Assembly: GCF_014222285.1 (NCBI RefSeq)
Contig: NZ_JACKZS010000023.1
Span: forward strand, 1-58,456
Length of the DNA: 58,456 nucleotides
Direction of reading: 5' to 3'
Source of the DNA: Nostoc sp. UCD121
GTDB lineage: Bacteria; Cyanobacteriota; Cyanobacteriia; Cyanobacteriales; Nostocaceae
The notes below the pieces were generated by a model. That model did not search any database and was not told the DNA's origin. It saw only the letters and a program-made list of their open reading frames with translations. The translations under genes were made by a program, and so were the position numbers. This document shows, piece by piece, positions 18,089 to 26,513 of this stretch (its first letter is position 1; every line of letters begins with the position of its first letter).

Positions 18089-18302
18089 TGACTTTTAAGT
18101 AATTTATATATTTAAGCCCCTGACTTATATTTCTAAGTTAACCTCTTTTTTTTGTTGTAAAATAATCAAATTCAATTAATGATAATTGTAGTTGAGTTGT
18201 AGCTTGCTTCCCCACAGTGGTACGAAGTAAAACCCAACAAATGCCAGAAATTTTAGTCTATAACTTCTTCTTTAATCTCTTCTCTCTGTGTTCTCTGTGC
18301 CT

Positions 18303-18330
18303 CTGCGGTTAAATAAATTCCAAACCGCAG
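18303..18330. repeat. Inverted 'CTCTGCGGTT' repeat
   Basis: CTGCGGTT (18303-18310) faces AACCGCAG (18323-18330), with additional imperfect pairing of the flanking CTCTGTGCCT and AACGCAGAG stretches. The same theme, CTCTGTG...GGTT with its complement, recurs at 22395-22433, 26538-26698 and 31099-31210, so it is an interspersed family. It lies directly downstream of the Hsp70-like gene. Confidence 0.65.
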
Positions 18331-18371
18331 AAACGCAGAGAGCGCTGAGATTATAAAAACTATATTTACCG

Positions 18372-20318
18372 CTATTGGATCAGAATTATGCAAGATTGAA
18401 CTTTGGTAGAAAGGGTTTTTTGAAGCTCTTGCTCAACTTTACTAATCAATTTATCAAAAGCCTCTTGATCTGCTGTCAATTGTTCTTGAAGAACTTTCTC
18501 TAACTCAGGCTTTATTTGCTCACACATATCCTCGATTTTTTTGTCACTCAAAAAACTAGAACGAACCCAACTAGGTACATCTACATTTGTCTTGATTACT
18601 TCTTGAACACTCTTACGATTTAGCTCCATTCCTGCCGCCATCACCGAAGCCCCATATACTAAGGCAATAGGCCAGGTTAAATGTCCTGTTAGAATGAGAG
18701 TGATGATGCTAGCTACAGTGCCTCCACCAATTACTACATTGACAATAAAGCCCACTGTCTCAGCCAAAATAGCATCTCCAATTCGTAGCTCTGGGTTAAC
18801 AAAATTTGGGTCAATGCTATCCTGGAACCTTAAGCTGCTTCTAGGTATCTGAAACTTTCGACATATTGGATCGGTTTGTGCGGCTAAATCTGGTTGGATT
18901 TTATTGCTAAACCAATAAGCGCATTGATGATTAATTATCTGCACAGCGCGTTCGTCGGAGACGTTGCCGGAGGCATCGCTTTTGAGCCACTGTTCTGCTC
19001 GACCGATCAAAGATGTTTCCAAATCGGCTAAAGTCCGTATTTTGTTTTTTTGCCAATCTTTTAAAGCTGGTTTAACTGCGTTGATAATCAAGCCATCTGT
19101 CAAAGGCTTAGTTAATGATTCGATTAACTCCGGGATATGCCTTTCAATCAAACCTTTAAGCGTATTCGAGGTAAATAGTTTGTTGACTTCTTCCTTAAAA
19201 GCAGCAGCACGCAAATCCCATCGTCCTACTCGTGCTAATCCCAGTGCAATACACCGTTCCGGTTCTGGATCGGGGCGAAGCAGCGTTTCTGGTTCGGGAA
19301 ACATTTCCTGACAAAGCAAGTGCGTAAACTTCATGCGAGATGCACCCCCAGTCATCAGCAAAAGTTTCGGCACGATTCCAAGTTTTTCTAGCTTTTCTTT
19401 GGCTTCGGTTAAAGAGTCGCTAAACGATCGCACCCAACTATGATGCCCCAGTTCCGGTAAGGGCTGGTTTAAAATTTCCTCCATCATCAATTTATTGACT
19501 TGGGGAATAAAATAAATCTGTTCGTTAATCGACTCGAAGCCACGCGCAAAGGATTCAGGATCGCTGTATAGCTGTTCATTAGAAAAATAATCTTCTTTAG
19601 CTTTGCGACAAGCAAGTTCACAACGAGCTTGGTGATGTGGATATTCCTTAAATACTTTTTCGAGTAATGCTTTTTGCTCGTGGTTGGCGAGAGTCCGGGC
19701 AAAAATAGCTTTGTCAATTAAGGATGCACCTAAAGTATTACTCCCGAAATCTATGGGTATCTCTTCTAAACTCTTAACCAGAGTAAAATCTGTGGTTGAA
19801 GAACCAATATCGACAATTAGCACCGATGCAACAAGTTTGTCATACTCCAGTTTCCCGGCTTCTTTGGCTTGCATAAAAGCAGCCCGTGATTCCGGTACAA
19901 CATTTAGTTGGGGAATACCAGCTTCTTGAAGTAGCTTTTGGTATTCGGTGCGATCGCTAATTGACCATCCTGAAGGGCAACCAATGTAAAAATAGCTACC
20001 TTCTCCACCTTCAAGTTGTTTACTTTCTTTCAAAAGGCGGTAGTAGGTTGCTACAAAAGTGCTAATTGTTTCCCGATATTTAGGATCGCTGTTGGGTTTT
20101 TGCTTGAAAGAAATTGTGAGTTGGGTAACGCCAGCTTGAATTAATGCTTGTTCGCCGACAAGATAACCGAGTTTAGGATGCCAACCAAGGGCTGTAATTT
20201 GGTTCTTCTTGTTATTAATTTCCAGCATCTGGGGGGGGTCGATGCTTTCCACTACAGCTTTAGCTACAGCCGTTTCACCGTGCCCCAAATCAAAACCGAT
20301 TGTTTCTAAAATTTCCAT
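18372..20318 (-). CDS. Hsp70/actin-like ATPase with hydrophobic C-terminal segment
   Basis: A 648-residue protein. The N-terminal half is an actin/Hsp70-fold ATPase: phosphate-1 loop IGFDLGHGETAVAKA, phosphate-2 VLIVDIGSSTTDFTLV and adenosine motif LLLMTGGASRMKF, all intact. The C-terminal half is not a DnaK substrate-binding domain. It is helical, with a Gly-rich hydrophobic hairpin (about residues 525-570, VGFIVNVVIGGGTVASIITL and LTWPIALVYGASVMAAGM) followed by a charged coiled coil. It lies 14 nt after the gene for a membrane protein with a GrpE-like end, so the two probably work together as a membrane-associated ATPase and its exchange factor. The client is unknown. Confidence 0.85.
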   Translation of the reverse strand: MEILETIGFDLGHGETAVAKAVVESIDPPQMLEINNKKNQITALGWHPKLGYLVGEQALIQAGVTQLTISFKQKPNSDPKYRETISTFVATYYRLLKESKQLEGGEGSYFYIGCPSGWSISDRTEYQKLLQEAGIPQLNVVPESRAAFMQAKEAGKLEYDKLVASVLIVDIGSSTTDFTLVKSLEEIPIDFGSNTLGASLIDKAIFARTLANHEQKALLEKVFKEYPHHQARCELACRKAKEDYFSNEQLYSDPESFARGFESINEQIYFIPQVNKLMMEEILNQPLPELGHHSWVRSFSDSLTEAKEKLEKLGIVPKLLLMTGGASRMKFTHLLCQEMFPEPETLLRPDPEPERCIALGLARVGRWDLRAAAFKEEVNKLFTSNTLKGLIERHIPELIESLTKPLTDGLIINAVKPALKDWQKNKIRTLADLETSLIGRAEQWLKSDASGNVSDERAVQIINHQCAYWFSNKIQPDLAAQTDPICRKFQIPRSSLRFQDSIDPNFVNPELRIGDAILAETVGFIVNVVIGGGTVASIITLILTGHLTWPIALVYGASVMAAGMELNRKSVQEVIKTNVDVPSWVRSSFLSDKKIEDMCEQIKPELEKVLQEQLTADQEAFDKLISKVEQELQKTLSTKVQSCIILIQ

Positions 20319-20332
20319 ACCCTTATTGTCTA

Positions 20333-21289
20333 TTATTCTCTAGCAGAGGAATATGCTGGCTCAATTACCCTACCGCGCCGAATCAAGCGATCGCCTTTTA
20401 ACAGAGCCGGAGTTAGAGTTACATGATCTTTGGTATCGGGGTCGATACTTGGCTCGAAGTCAAAATAATTGCGATCGCTGTGAGGGTCATTTGGTCGGTA
20501 AATTTGAGCGTTAATTCCCTGAGACATTAAAATCTGTGGCAGAAGTTTTGCAAGTTCATAAGCCATTTGGGGTTTATCAAGTTTTGATGCGCCCATTAGC
20601 CTTTGCAGAAAATTTAATAGCTCTGGCAGTTGTTCTATTGCTAAGTCGCCTTCATGTTTATTCCATTCTTCTACTCTAGCTACTGCTAGGTCGATAGTGT
20701 TAAGAGCATCGCCAAGATGCTCTAAAAATATTTTGCTATCAACCCGGAGCAGAGGTTTAGGTAATTCCAATAACTCTGAAGACATAGAATTTTGCTGGCT
20801 TTTTAACTCAAGTTGAAGCATAACTTCTACCCCTAGAAGTATAGAGGTTAGTAAGATAGCCATCCATGCACCTGGGCTAGTTTTAGTTAAGGAGAACAAC
20901 GAACCTAAGATGCCTATATAAATTAGTCCCTTTAGCAGTTTTAGGATTAATCTGCTGGAAAAAAGGTTTGTACTTGGGTTAGTAAATTGCTTTTGTTCTA
21001 TTGGAGCAATTTGAGAATAGTTAGCCGCAGCAAGAGTGGCGATGGACTGCCGCAGGGTATCTAGGAAAAAGGAAGCTAGACGAACTTGAGCTAAATTAAG
21101 CTTTTCAATGTAAATTCTTTCGAGATTATCAAGTCGATTGTGAACCAACTTAACTATCTCCTCAATGTTAGTTGTGTTATCAATATCTGTCTGGAGTTGG
21201 TTGCGTTCTTCGCTAAAAAGTGAGGTGATTGTTTTCATTGCGTTGACTAAGACTTTAACGTTATTAATAGGAGTGAAATGAACAGACAA
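20333..21289 (-). CDS. Membrane protein with GrpE-like C-terminal domain
   Basis: A 318-residue protein without a firmly recognised family. Seen: an N-terminal helical region (about 1-95), two close transmembrane segments (about 118-155, LIYIGILGSLFSL and AWMAILLTSILLGVEVML), helices, then a C-terminal part that follows the GrpE pattern. That pattern includes 'LGDALNTIDLAVARVEEW', a helix ending in ILMSQGINAQIYRP, an FDFEPSIDPD turn and LLKGDRLIRRGRVIEPA, which resembles the KGYxLxxRxxxxA beta-wing of GrpE. It is the first gene of the pair with the Hsp70-like ATPase. I infer that it is a membrane-anchored nucleotide exchange factor; this needs structure comparison. Confidence 0.7.
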   Translation of the reverse strand: MSVHFTPINNVKVLVNAMKTITSLFSEERNQLQTDIDNTTNIEEIVKLVHNRLDNLERIYIEKLNLAQVRLASFFLDTLRQSIATLAAANYSQIAPIEQKQFTNPSTNLFSSRLILKLLKGLIYIGILGSLFSLTKTSPGAWMAILLTSILLGVEVMLQLELKSQQNSMSSELLELPKPLLRVDSKIFLEHLGDALNTIDLAVARVEEWNKHEGDLAIEQLPELLNFLQRLMGASKLDKPQMAYELAKLLPQILMSQGINAQIYRPNDPHSDRNYFDFEPSIDPDTKDHVTLTPALLKGDRLIRRGRVIEPAYSSARE

Positions 21290-21428
21290 CTGCTTATTTC
21301 AACCTGTAAGGGACTTGCAGTTAAAAAAGATCCAATCGTAGAAGCGTAAGACCTTGCGCCCCTATAAATTTACAAATAATTTTGGATAATTTATTTTTTG
21401 TCAGTCCCTAATCACATCATGACCGAAT

Positions 21429-21482
21429 AATTCATAATTCATAATTATGTTACATCGGGGATTTAATTTTGAATTATGAATT
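21429..21482. repeat. Inverted 'AATTCATAATTC' repeat
   Basis: Perfect 12-bp arms, AATTCATAATTC (21429-21440) and GAATTATGAATT (21471-21482), flank 30 nt. The AT-rich 'aattcataattc' theme also appears at 28333-28368. It lies upstream of the SAM hydrolase-like gene. Confidence 0.6.
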
Positions 21483-21523
21483 AGGTTGATTGCAAATTAC
21501 TACCCATCAGAAGGAGGAGCAGA

Positions 21524-22315
21524 ATGTTTATTTGCGTCATTGCAGACTACGGTACAGGAGATCCGGCATTTACAGAAGTCACACAACGTTTACTGATAGC
21601 TTTTCCCCATGCCCAAATTCATTTGCTTTCGGTTCCAGCATTCAGTACATTGGCAACGGGATTCTGGATTGCCCAACTAGGGCTTAACCCTGGCCCTAGC
21701 GATCGCCTAATTTATCACAATTGCGCCCCTCGTCAGGATGATCCTGAAGCCCGTCGAGACAATGAAGGTGAAGGACTAACTTATGCTCTTTTATCCAATG
21801 GTGTAAAAGTAGTGGGTGTAAATGCAGGTTACACCCTCTCCTTTATCAAAGACCATACAAAGGAGTTGCGAGTGGTCAACGTTTCTCGTGGTGGTTCCCA
21901 GTTTCGCTCACGGGATGTGTTTCCTCCGGCGGCGGCTGCCATTATGAATGAAGATTTTAGCCTTCTGGGAGATAGCTTTAAGAGTGAGCAAATCCCAGAT
22001 GTTCCACCGGATCGAATCGCTTGGATTGATGGCTACGGCAACATCAAAACTACTATTGGGGCGCATACACTCAACTTGGAGCCTCAAAGCAAGATCGTGA
22101 TCCGAATTGGAGATGTGGTGAGTGATGCAGTGTATTCTGATGGCAGCTTCAAAGTGTCTGAAGGGACTTTAGCCTTTGCTCCTGGTAGTTCCGGTTGGTC
22201 AAGAGGCGATTCAGGAGAACCATTGCGCTTTTTAGAATTGTTTCTGCGAGGAGGGAGTGCTTGGGAACGTTTTGGTCGTCCCCGCGTGAATCAGCAAGTA
22301 ACTCGAATTGCCTAA
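21524..22315 (+). CDS. SAM hydrolase-like (DUF62 family) protein, divergent
   Basis: A 263-residue protein that fits the S-adenosyl-L-methionine hydroxide adenosyltransferase/chlorinase/fluorinase (DUF62) family. It has the N-terminal IADYGTGDPAF, an 'HLLSVPAFSTLATGFWIAQLGL' strand-helix, and the family-typical FRSRDVFPPAAAAI, followed by a C-terminal barrel with IAWIDGYGNIKTTI. Such enzymes add water or halide to SAM. The N-terminal motif differs from the usual TDFGxxDxYV and some loops differ, so the activity is uncertain. A strong ribosome site, AAGGAGG at 21511-21517, fixes the start. It is divergent from the Hsp70-like pair. Confidence 0.82.
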   Translation: MFICVIADYGTGDPAFTEVTQRLLIAFPHAQIHLLSVPAFSTLATGFWIAQLGLNPGPSDRLIYHNCAPRQDDPEARRDNEGEGLTYALLSNGVKVVGVNAGYTLSFIKDHTKELRVVNVSRGGSQFRSRDVFPPAAAAIMNEDFSLLGDSFKSEQIPDVPPDRIAWIDGYGNIKTTIGAHTLNLEPQSKIVIRIGDVVSDAVYSDGSFKVSEGTLAFAPGSSGWSRGDSGEPLRFLELFLRGGSAWERFGRPRVNQQVTRIA

Positions 22316-22394
22316 TTTTAGATATAGCAGTTCCCACAAAGATAAGGTACAAAAAATAAATTCCTCTTTAAACTCTTTACTCTGTGCCCTCTGC

Positions 22395-22510
22395 GCCTCT
22401 GTGGTTCAAAAAATTATTTTAAACCACAGAGGCACAGAGAAGCCAGTGCGTTGGGCGGGTTCCCCGACTTGTTCGCTCTTAGCGTTCCCGCAGGGTAGCA
22501 ACTGGCGCAG
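22395..22510. repeat. Composite of two interspersed palindromic repeats
   Basis: GCCTCTGTGGTT (22395-22406) faces AACCACAGAGGC (22422-22433). Immediately after it comes a second unit beginning CCAGTGCG (22443) and ending CAACTGGCG (about 22498-22506), with GGGTTCCCC-type inner pairs. Both belong to families seen elsewhere in the window. They lie between the convergent SAM hydrolase-like gene and the mrp operon. Confidence 0.65.
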
Positions 22511-22537
22511 CGCTGAGAAAAAATCCTAAATTATCTT

Positions 22538-23200
22538 TTACAACAATCCCCGATAACGAATAAAAACCAAAATCACCGCCCACGACCCTAACGCGACTTT
22601 GACTGCAACCAGAATATTCAACAAGGGGACAATCCCCCCACTCAAAAGTGCGCCCATTTCCCCGTGCGGTAACTCCACTCCAGTCAGAGTTATAGCCGCC
22701 AGTACAATGAAAACAAGAACCGAAACCTTCTCCCATGTAGCGGCGTGGTAGCGCTGGTAAATCCCTTGCATCCACTCTGGTGATGAGGTAATGGCAATCA
22801 ACCCGATCGCAGTTCCACCTGCGACTCCAGCCGCAAAACCACCGCCAGGGCTGAGATGCCCCCGAATCGCTAGTTCTATACTTACCAACGCGGAAATAGT
22901 TGCTCCCAAACGCGCCAGCACAATGGATGGTTTATCTGTGAAACTATAGATTGCACAGGACGGCTGTTCATTCGCTAGCAGAAAATTAACTCCCATAATT
23001 GCGATCGTAAATACCACCACCTCGAAGATAGTGTCATACAACCGATTCCTGAGAATGATCACTGTTACCGCATTGGGTATGCCACCATCTTTAACAATCG
23101 ATTCAACAATAGAGAAATCCGGTACGACTGGCGCTGAATTTGGCAAGACGAGCATTTTTACAAACAGCGCTATCCCTGCTGCAATGTAGATCCATTTCAT
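22538..23200 (-). CDS. mrpB: Mrp Na+/H+ antiporter subunit B
   Basis: A 220-residue membrane protein, the last gene of the mrp operon. The C-terminal half is the MnhB domain, with RGHLSPGGGFAAGVAGG, the hallmark of MrpB, and further helices. The N-terminal half adds a helix and a segment (DTIFEVVVFTIAIMGVNFLLA) like the MbhE/MrpA-end region. So this subunit seems to include part of what in other bacteria is the end of MrpA. It overlaps the preceding gene by 4 nt (ATGA), showing translational coupling. It works in a hetero-oligomeric membrane complex that exports Na+ in exchange for H+. Confidence 0.9.
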   Translation of the reverse strand: MKWIYIAAGIALFVKMLVLPNSAPVVPDFSIVESIVKDGGIPNAVTVIILRNRLYDTIFEVVVFTIAIMGVNFLLANEQPSCAIYSFTDKPSIVLARLGATISALVSIELAIRGHLSPGGGFAAGVAGGTAIGLIAITSSPEWMQGIYQRYHAATWEKVSVLVFIVLAAITLTGVELPHGEMGALLSGGIVPLLNILVAVKVALGSWAVILVFIRYRGLL

Positions 23201-23766
23201 TTATGCTTCTCCCCTTCAGCTGGTGTACTTACATAACTCAGGATTGTCGCTGGTGATGCAAGTTCGGTTTGCATGATCTCATAGATGCGTTTTACCCTAA
23301 TGGCGGTGTGATAAAATTGTTTTTCGTCCTCACTGGTTGCCTGGTCTTGTTCTCGTCTGACACAGGTCGCATGGACTTCTTTATCCATCAGCGCCCGTTG
23401 CAAAGCTTGGGTATTTGGGTAGGGAACAAGTTCTAGACGCATCTGGCGTTTACGAAAAATTGTGCGTAAGTCATCCATCAGTTGCCCAAAATGCTCTTCG
23501 TCATCTGCCTCGTCTTTGACCAAGCCAAGACGCATCACCAGGGATGAACGCACTGCCACCGCGTAAAGCGTAATTGCCAGCATAGTACCCACTAATGCTT
23601 CGGTTAAAGCAACATCTGGCGCTCCTAAAACCGCATATACCATTGCCGCCACCGCTCCCAATATGCCGCGAATTACCAGCGCATGGTATGGATTGACCTG
23701 AAATACCACCATACACGCAGCCAACGGCAACAGGGCGATGATGATATAGAGATAGCTATCATTCAT
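23197..23766 (-). CDS. Short MrpA C-terminal/MbhD-like subunit (DUF4040)
   Basis: A protein of about 189 residues when started at Met 23766, which overlaps mrpG by 8 nt. An earlier Met at 23802 is possible but would overlap more. Three hydrophobic segments at the N-terminus, with GAPDVALTEALVGTMLA, match the DUF4040/MbhD part normally fused to the end of MrpA. The large NuoL-like antiporter domain of MrpA is missing from this gene and from the operon. A cytoplasmic C-terminal tail (about 90-189) is unusual for the family. It is probably a linker subunit within the Mrp complex. Confidence 0.85.
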   Translation of the reverse strand: MNDSYLYIIIALLPLAACMVVFQVNPYHALVIRGILGAVAAMVYAVLGAPDVALTEALVGTMLAITLYAVAVRSSLVMRLGLVKDEADDEEHFGQLMDDLRTIFRKRQMRLELVPYPNTQALQRALMDKEVHATCVRREQDQATSEDEKQFYHTAIRVKRIYEIMQTELASPATILSYVSTPAEGEKHK

Positions 23767-24037
23767 AGTTACCCTCGCTACTAGAACAGTAAGCCAATAC
23801 ATACCCCAGCACTGTATTCCAGATGGCCAAGGAGATGAGAGCGAGGATAAGTAGCGGCCATTCGCTGGGTATCTTTAAGAGCAGCCCGATAATGATACTC
23901 ATCGAGCCAAGGGTGTCTGCAACCGAAAGACTATGGAGTTTGAATAATAGCGATCGCTTGCCCAACAGAGGAAAGGTTCCCCAAAACCAGAAGAAAAGTC
24001 CTAAGCCTATGCATATATAACTGAAAAAGTCAATCAT
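23759..24037 (-). CDS. mrpG: Mrp Na+/H+ antiporter subunit G
   Basis: A 92-residue protein with three membrane helices. 'GTFPLLGKRSLLFKLHSLSVADTLGSMSIIIGLLL' follows the MnhG pattern (R-x-x-L-F-x-K-L-H, then D-T-L-G). It overlaps mrpF by 4 nt through ATGA and also overlaps the following DUF4040 gene. It is an accessory subunit needed for assembly or function of the Mrp complex. Confidence 0.9.
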   Translation of the reverse strand: MIDFFSYICIGLGLFFWFWGTFPLLGKRSLLFKLHSLSVADTLGSMSIIIGLLLKIPSEWPLLILALISLAIWNTVLGYVLAYCSSSEGNYE

Positions 24038-24291
24038 ACTTCATTCATTCGTTTGATTACATGAGCCAGCAACATTAAGCCAGCATTTCCCACACTTAGG
24101 ATGATGACCCCGACAACACCAATCATCCAATCATCACGGAAGACGGATACCACCAGGATCATGATTGAAGTTTTGGTGGCAAAACTGGCAAATGCAAGCA
24201 TTTTTTGCCAAATATCATCATCTTGCCATGCCTCATACATGGGGATGAGCATTGCCAAAATCATGGCAATCAATACCAGATTCAGGATCAT
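24034..24291 (-). CDS. mrpF: Mrp Na+/H+ antiporter subunit F
   Basis: A protein of about 85 residues with three helices. I chose Met 24291 (start MILNLVLIAMILAML) because its ATG shares four bases (ATGA) with the mrpE stop, as with the other gene joints of this operon. The longer frame to 24315 would overlap mrpE further. The family pattern is W-Q-K-M-L-A-F-A-S-F-A-T-K in the middle and a final helix. It is part of the membrane Mrp complex. Confidence 0.87.
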   Translation of the reverse strand: MILNLVLIAMILAMLIPMYEAWQDDDIWQKMLAFASFATKTSIMILVVSVFRDDWMIGVVGVIILSVGNAGLMLLAHVIKRMNEV

Positions 24292-24677
24292 ACTTTTCTC
24301 CTCCGTCGCACCCAATGTACTTCGTACCAGCCTGCTTCGTGGTATTTCAAAACAATGGTCTTTGGCGTAAAGGTAATTAGGAAGATATCTAGGAATACAA
24401 GCCCTGGTGTACGTCCTGGTTTAACTTGTTCCATCGTTATCTCTTCGTATTTATGGGGGCGGAGGATGAGTTGAAATGCTTCAATATACGCCTGCGGAAT
24501 CGCCACCATAATTTCACCCAGCACACGCAGCCAATCTTTTAATGATTGTTTAGCTGTTTTACCACCCGGCAATAGAAGTGCGATGCTGATGCCAATGATG
24601 ATATTCGCCACACTGAAATCGGCAGTGAGCAAAAACCAAATAGTCAGTCGCAATATTAGATTTAAATACCCAACCAT
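24288..24677 (-). CDS. mrpE: Mrp Na+/H+ antiporter subunit E
   Basis: A 129-residue protein. The start LRLTIWFLLTADFSVANIIIGISIALLLP is typical of MrpE/MnhE, with two membrane segments, then RVLGEIMVAIPQAYIEAFQLILRP and a cytoplasmic end. It overlaps the end of mrpD by 16 nt and the start of mrpF by 4 nt. MrpE is an accessory subunit that supports antiport by the complex. Confidence 0.88.
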   Translation of the reverse strand: MVGYLNLILRLTIWFLLTADFSVANIIIGISIALLLPGGKTAKQSLKDWLRVLGEIMVAIPQAYIEAFQLILRPHKYEEITMEQVKPGRTPGLVFLDIFLITFTPKTIVLKYHEAGWYEVHWVRRRRKV

Positions 24678-26101
24678 GCAAATCCCTTCCAGAACAATAG
24701 GATTAAAATCAGACTCATGACACCGATCAAATGGTCAAATTGTTCAAGGACACGCGGCAGCTTGAGTACTGAATGTTTAAAAATTAGTAAATACGCCAAC
24801 CATCCAATGCCGATAGTTGCGAGGGGTTTGATGATATTCTCAACGGTGTACGCCTCGTAATACGCAATATTAGCTAGAAATAGCCCACCGATTAACAGAA
24901 TGATGGCTGCCCAGAAACCAGGCTTTACCTCACCTTTTCCCCCACGCGGCAGAAATATGAATTTGGCAAAGGATATTGCTGTTCCGAGGGCGGCAATATT
25001 CATAGCGATCGCTTGCCAAGGCAGCAAATTCTTTGTCGTCAATACCTTCGCCCCAAAGCCAGACAGCAAGGGAAAACCAGAGATCGAGAAGCTAGCTATA
25101 ACTAAGGCAATCCAGATTGGGGTAGCGATCGCTTGATGTTGCAGTTCTTTGAAATTGCGACTCGGTAAAGCCCCCGCAATTAGAAAAAGCGCCGATTTAA
25201 CCAATCCGTGTGTCAGCGCATAAAAACCACCCACGGCCGGCGCAGCGAGGATAAAGCCCAATTGCGAAACCGTGTGAAACGCTAGCATCCGCTTAGTATC
25301 TTTTTCAAAGACTGCATAAAACACTCCCAGAAGCGCCGTCCCAACTCCGAAGATTCTCACAATTGGGTCAATCTCTTCCACCATCAGCGCACACCGCACC
25401 AATGGATAAACACCAGCTTTTACCACAACTCCCGACAGCATCGCCGATACTGGCGTTTCCGATTCGGAGTGAGTCAAGGGCAACCATAATCCTGATACAA
25501 AAACTCCTCCTTTTGTCAATAGTCCCAAAAAAATCAGGGCAAGGGCCTCTGGGGGTGCTACGCGCAAACCTTCAAAACTAAAGGAATGATGCGCCTGATA
25601 GACCAACACCCCACCAACCAGATAAAAAAGCATTGCCACGTTGCTGATAAACAGATAGCGCAACCCAACCCAAATCGAGCGGTCAGTTCGGGGATAGCTA
25701 ATCAACAGAAACGCAGCAATACCACTTACCTCTAACGCCACGTATAAGCTGATTAAATCTGAAGAAGCAAACGCGGCATTGATACTACCATGCAAAATGA
25801 TCAGTTGTGCGTAAAAAAAAGCTGTTTTATCGCTGTGCCAACAGTAGAGGATGACTGCTGCTGTCACCAGCGCATTAGTTAAGATAAAGTAGCCGCTTAA
25901 TTGATCGACTGTTAAAATAACACCAAAATTATCTAGTAACTGTAGTGTCAGTGACGATTGGGTGACAAATAGTTGCAACGCATATCCTGCGGAAGCCAAA
26001 GCTACAAACAGCGCGAGGTATTTGTCAAGTTTGGGGAGTAGATAAATGACGAACCCCAAAAACAACGGTAGTGCAATCCATGCGATCGTAATGTTACTCA
26101 T
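24662..26101 (-). CDS. mrpD: Mrp Na+/H+ antiporter subunit D
   Basis: A 479-residue polytopic protein of the NuoL/M/N proton-channel superfamily with about 14 helices. It has the key Glu in LYVALEVSGIAAFLL and the Lys-containing LLTKGGVFVSGLWLPLTHSE and VVVKAGVYPLVRC. It is the only large antiporter-type subunit in this operon, whereas the classical Mrp has both A and D. It overlaps mrpC by 4 nt (ATGA). It probably carries the ion-moving function of the complex. Confidence 0.92.
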   Translation of the reverse strand: MSNITIAWIALPLFLGFVIYLLPKLDKYLALFVALASAGYALQLFVTQSSLTLQLLDNFGVILTVDQLSGYFILTNALVTAAVILYCWHSDKTAFFYAQLIILHGSINAAFASSDLISLYVALEVSGIAAFLLISYPRTDRSIWVGLRYLFISNVAMLFYLVGGVLVYQAHHSFSFEGLRVAPPEALALIFLGLLTKGGVFVSGLWLPLTHSESETPVSAMLSGVVVKAGVYPLVRCALMVEEIDPIVRIFGVGTALLGVFYAVFEKDTKRMLAFHTVSQLGFILAAPAVGGFYALTHGLVKSALFLIAGALPSRNFKELQHQAIATPIWIALVIASFSISGFPLLSGFGAKVLTTKNLLPWQAIAMNIAALGTAISFAKFIFLPRGGKGEVKPGFWAAIILLIGGLFLANIAYYEAYTVENIIKPLATIGIGWLAYLLIFKHSVLKLPRVLEQFDHLIGVMSLILILLFWKGFAWLGI

Positions 26102-26433
26102 GGCGTGTTATTCTTCTCGATTTCGTTGCTTTCCAAAGTCGGATTATCTCGTGCCAACTTCATAACGCCGACCAGCATTAACGCCTGAATCGAAAATCCG
26201 ATCACAATCGCCGTCAATATGACCGCCTGGGGAACCGGGTCGGCGTATCTGACATTTTTGACGTTGGAAATAATTGGTGTGAATAAGCCATCTCGTGATG
26301 CAATCAGCACATAATAGGCGATAACCCCCGTACTCATGACATCCATAGAGATGATCTTCATAACGAGGTTCTTTTTAAGGATGATGCCGAAAAATCCGCA
26401 AAATATTGTTGCGAATATGCACGCTTCTAACAC
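26098..26433 (-). CDS. mrpC: Mrp Na+/H+ antiporter subunit C
   Basis: A 111-residue protein with three helices, related to NuoK. The central GIILKKNLVMKIISMDVMSTGV and the later DPVPQAVILTAIVIGFSIQAL match MrpC/MnhC, the latter being its most conserved part. It is the first gene of the operon C-D-E-F-G-A'-B. The roughly 420-base gap upstream is full of repeats, so the operon promoter is probably within or next to these. Confidence 0.9.
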   Translation of the reverse strand: MLEACIFATIFCGFFGIILKKNLVMKIISMDVMSTGVIAYYVLIASRDGLFTPIISNVKNVRYADPVPQAVILTAIVIGFSIQALMLVGVMKLARDNPTLESNEIEKNNTP

Positions 26434-26513
26434 GGAAATTGCCTGTTGGATAAGGATTGAAGGTAAAAGAGAAAATAAAATTCGTCTCTCTTGTGTTTAA
26501 AGGTAAAAGTAAC

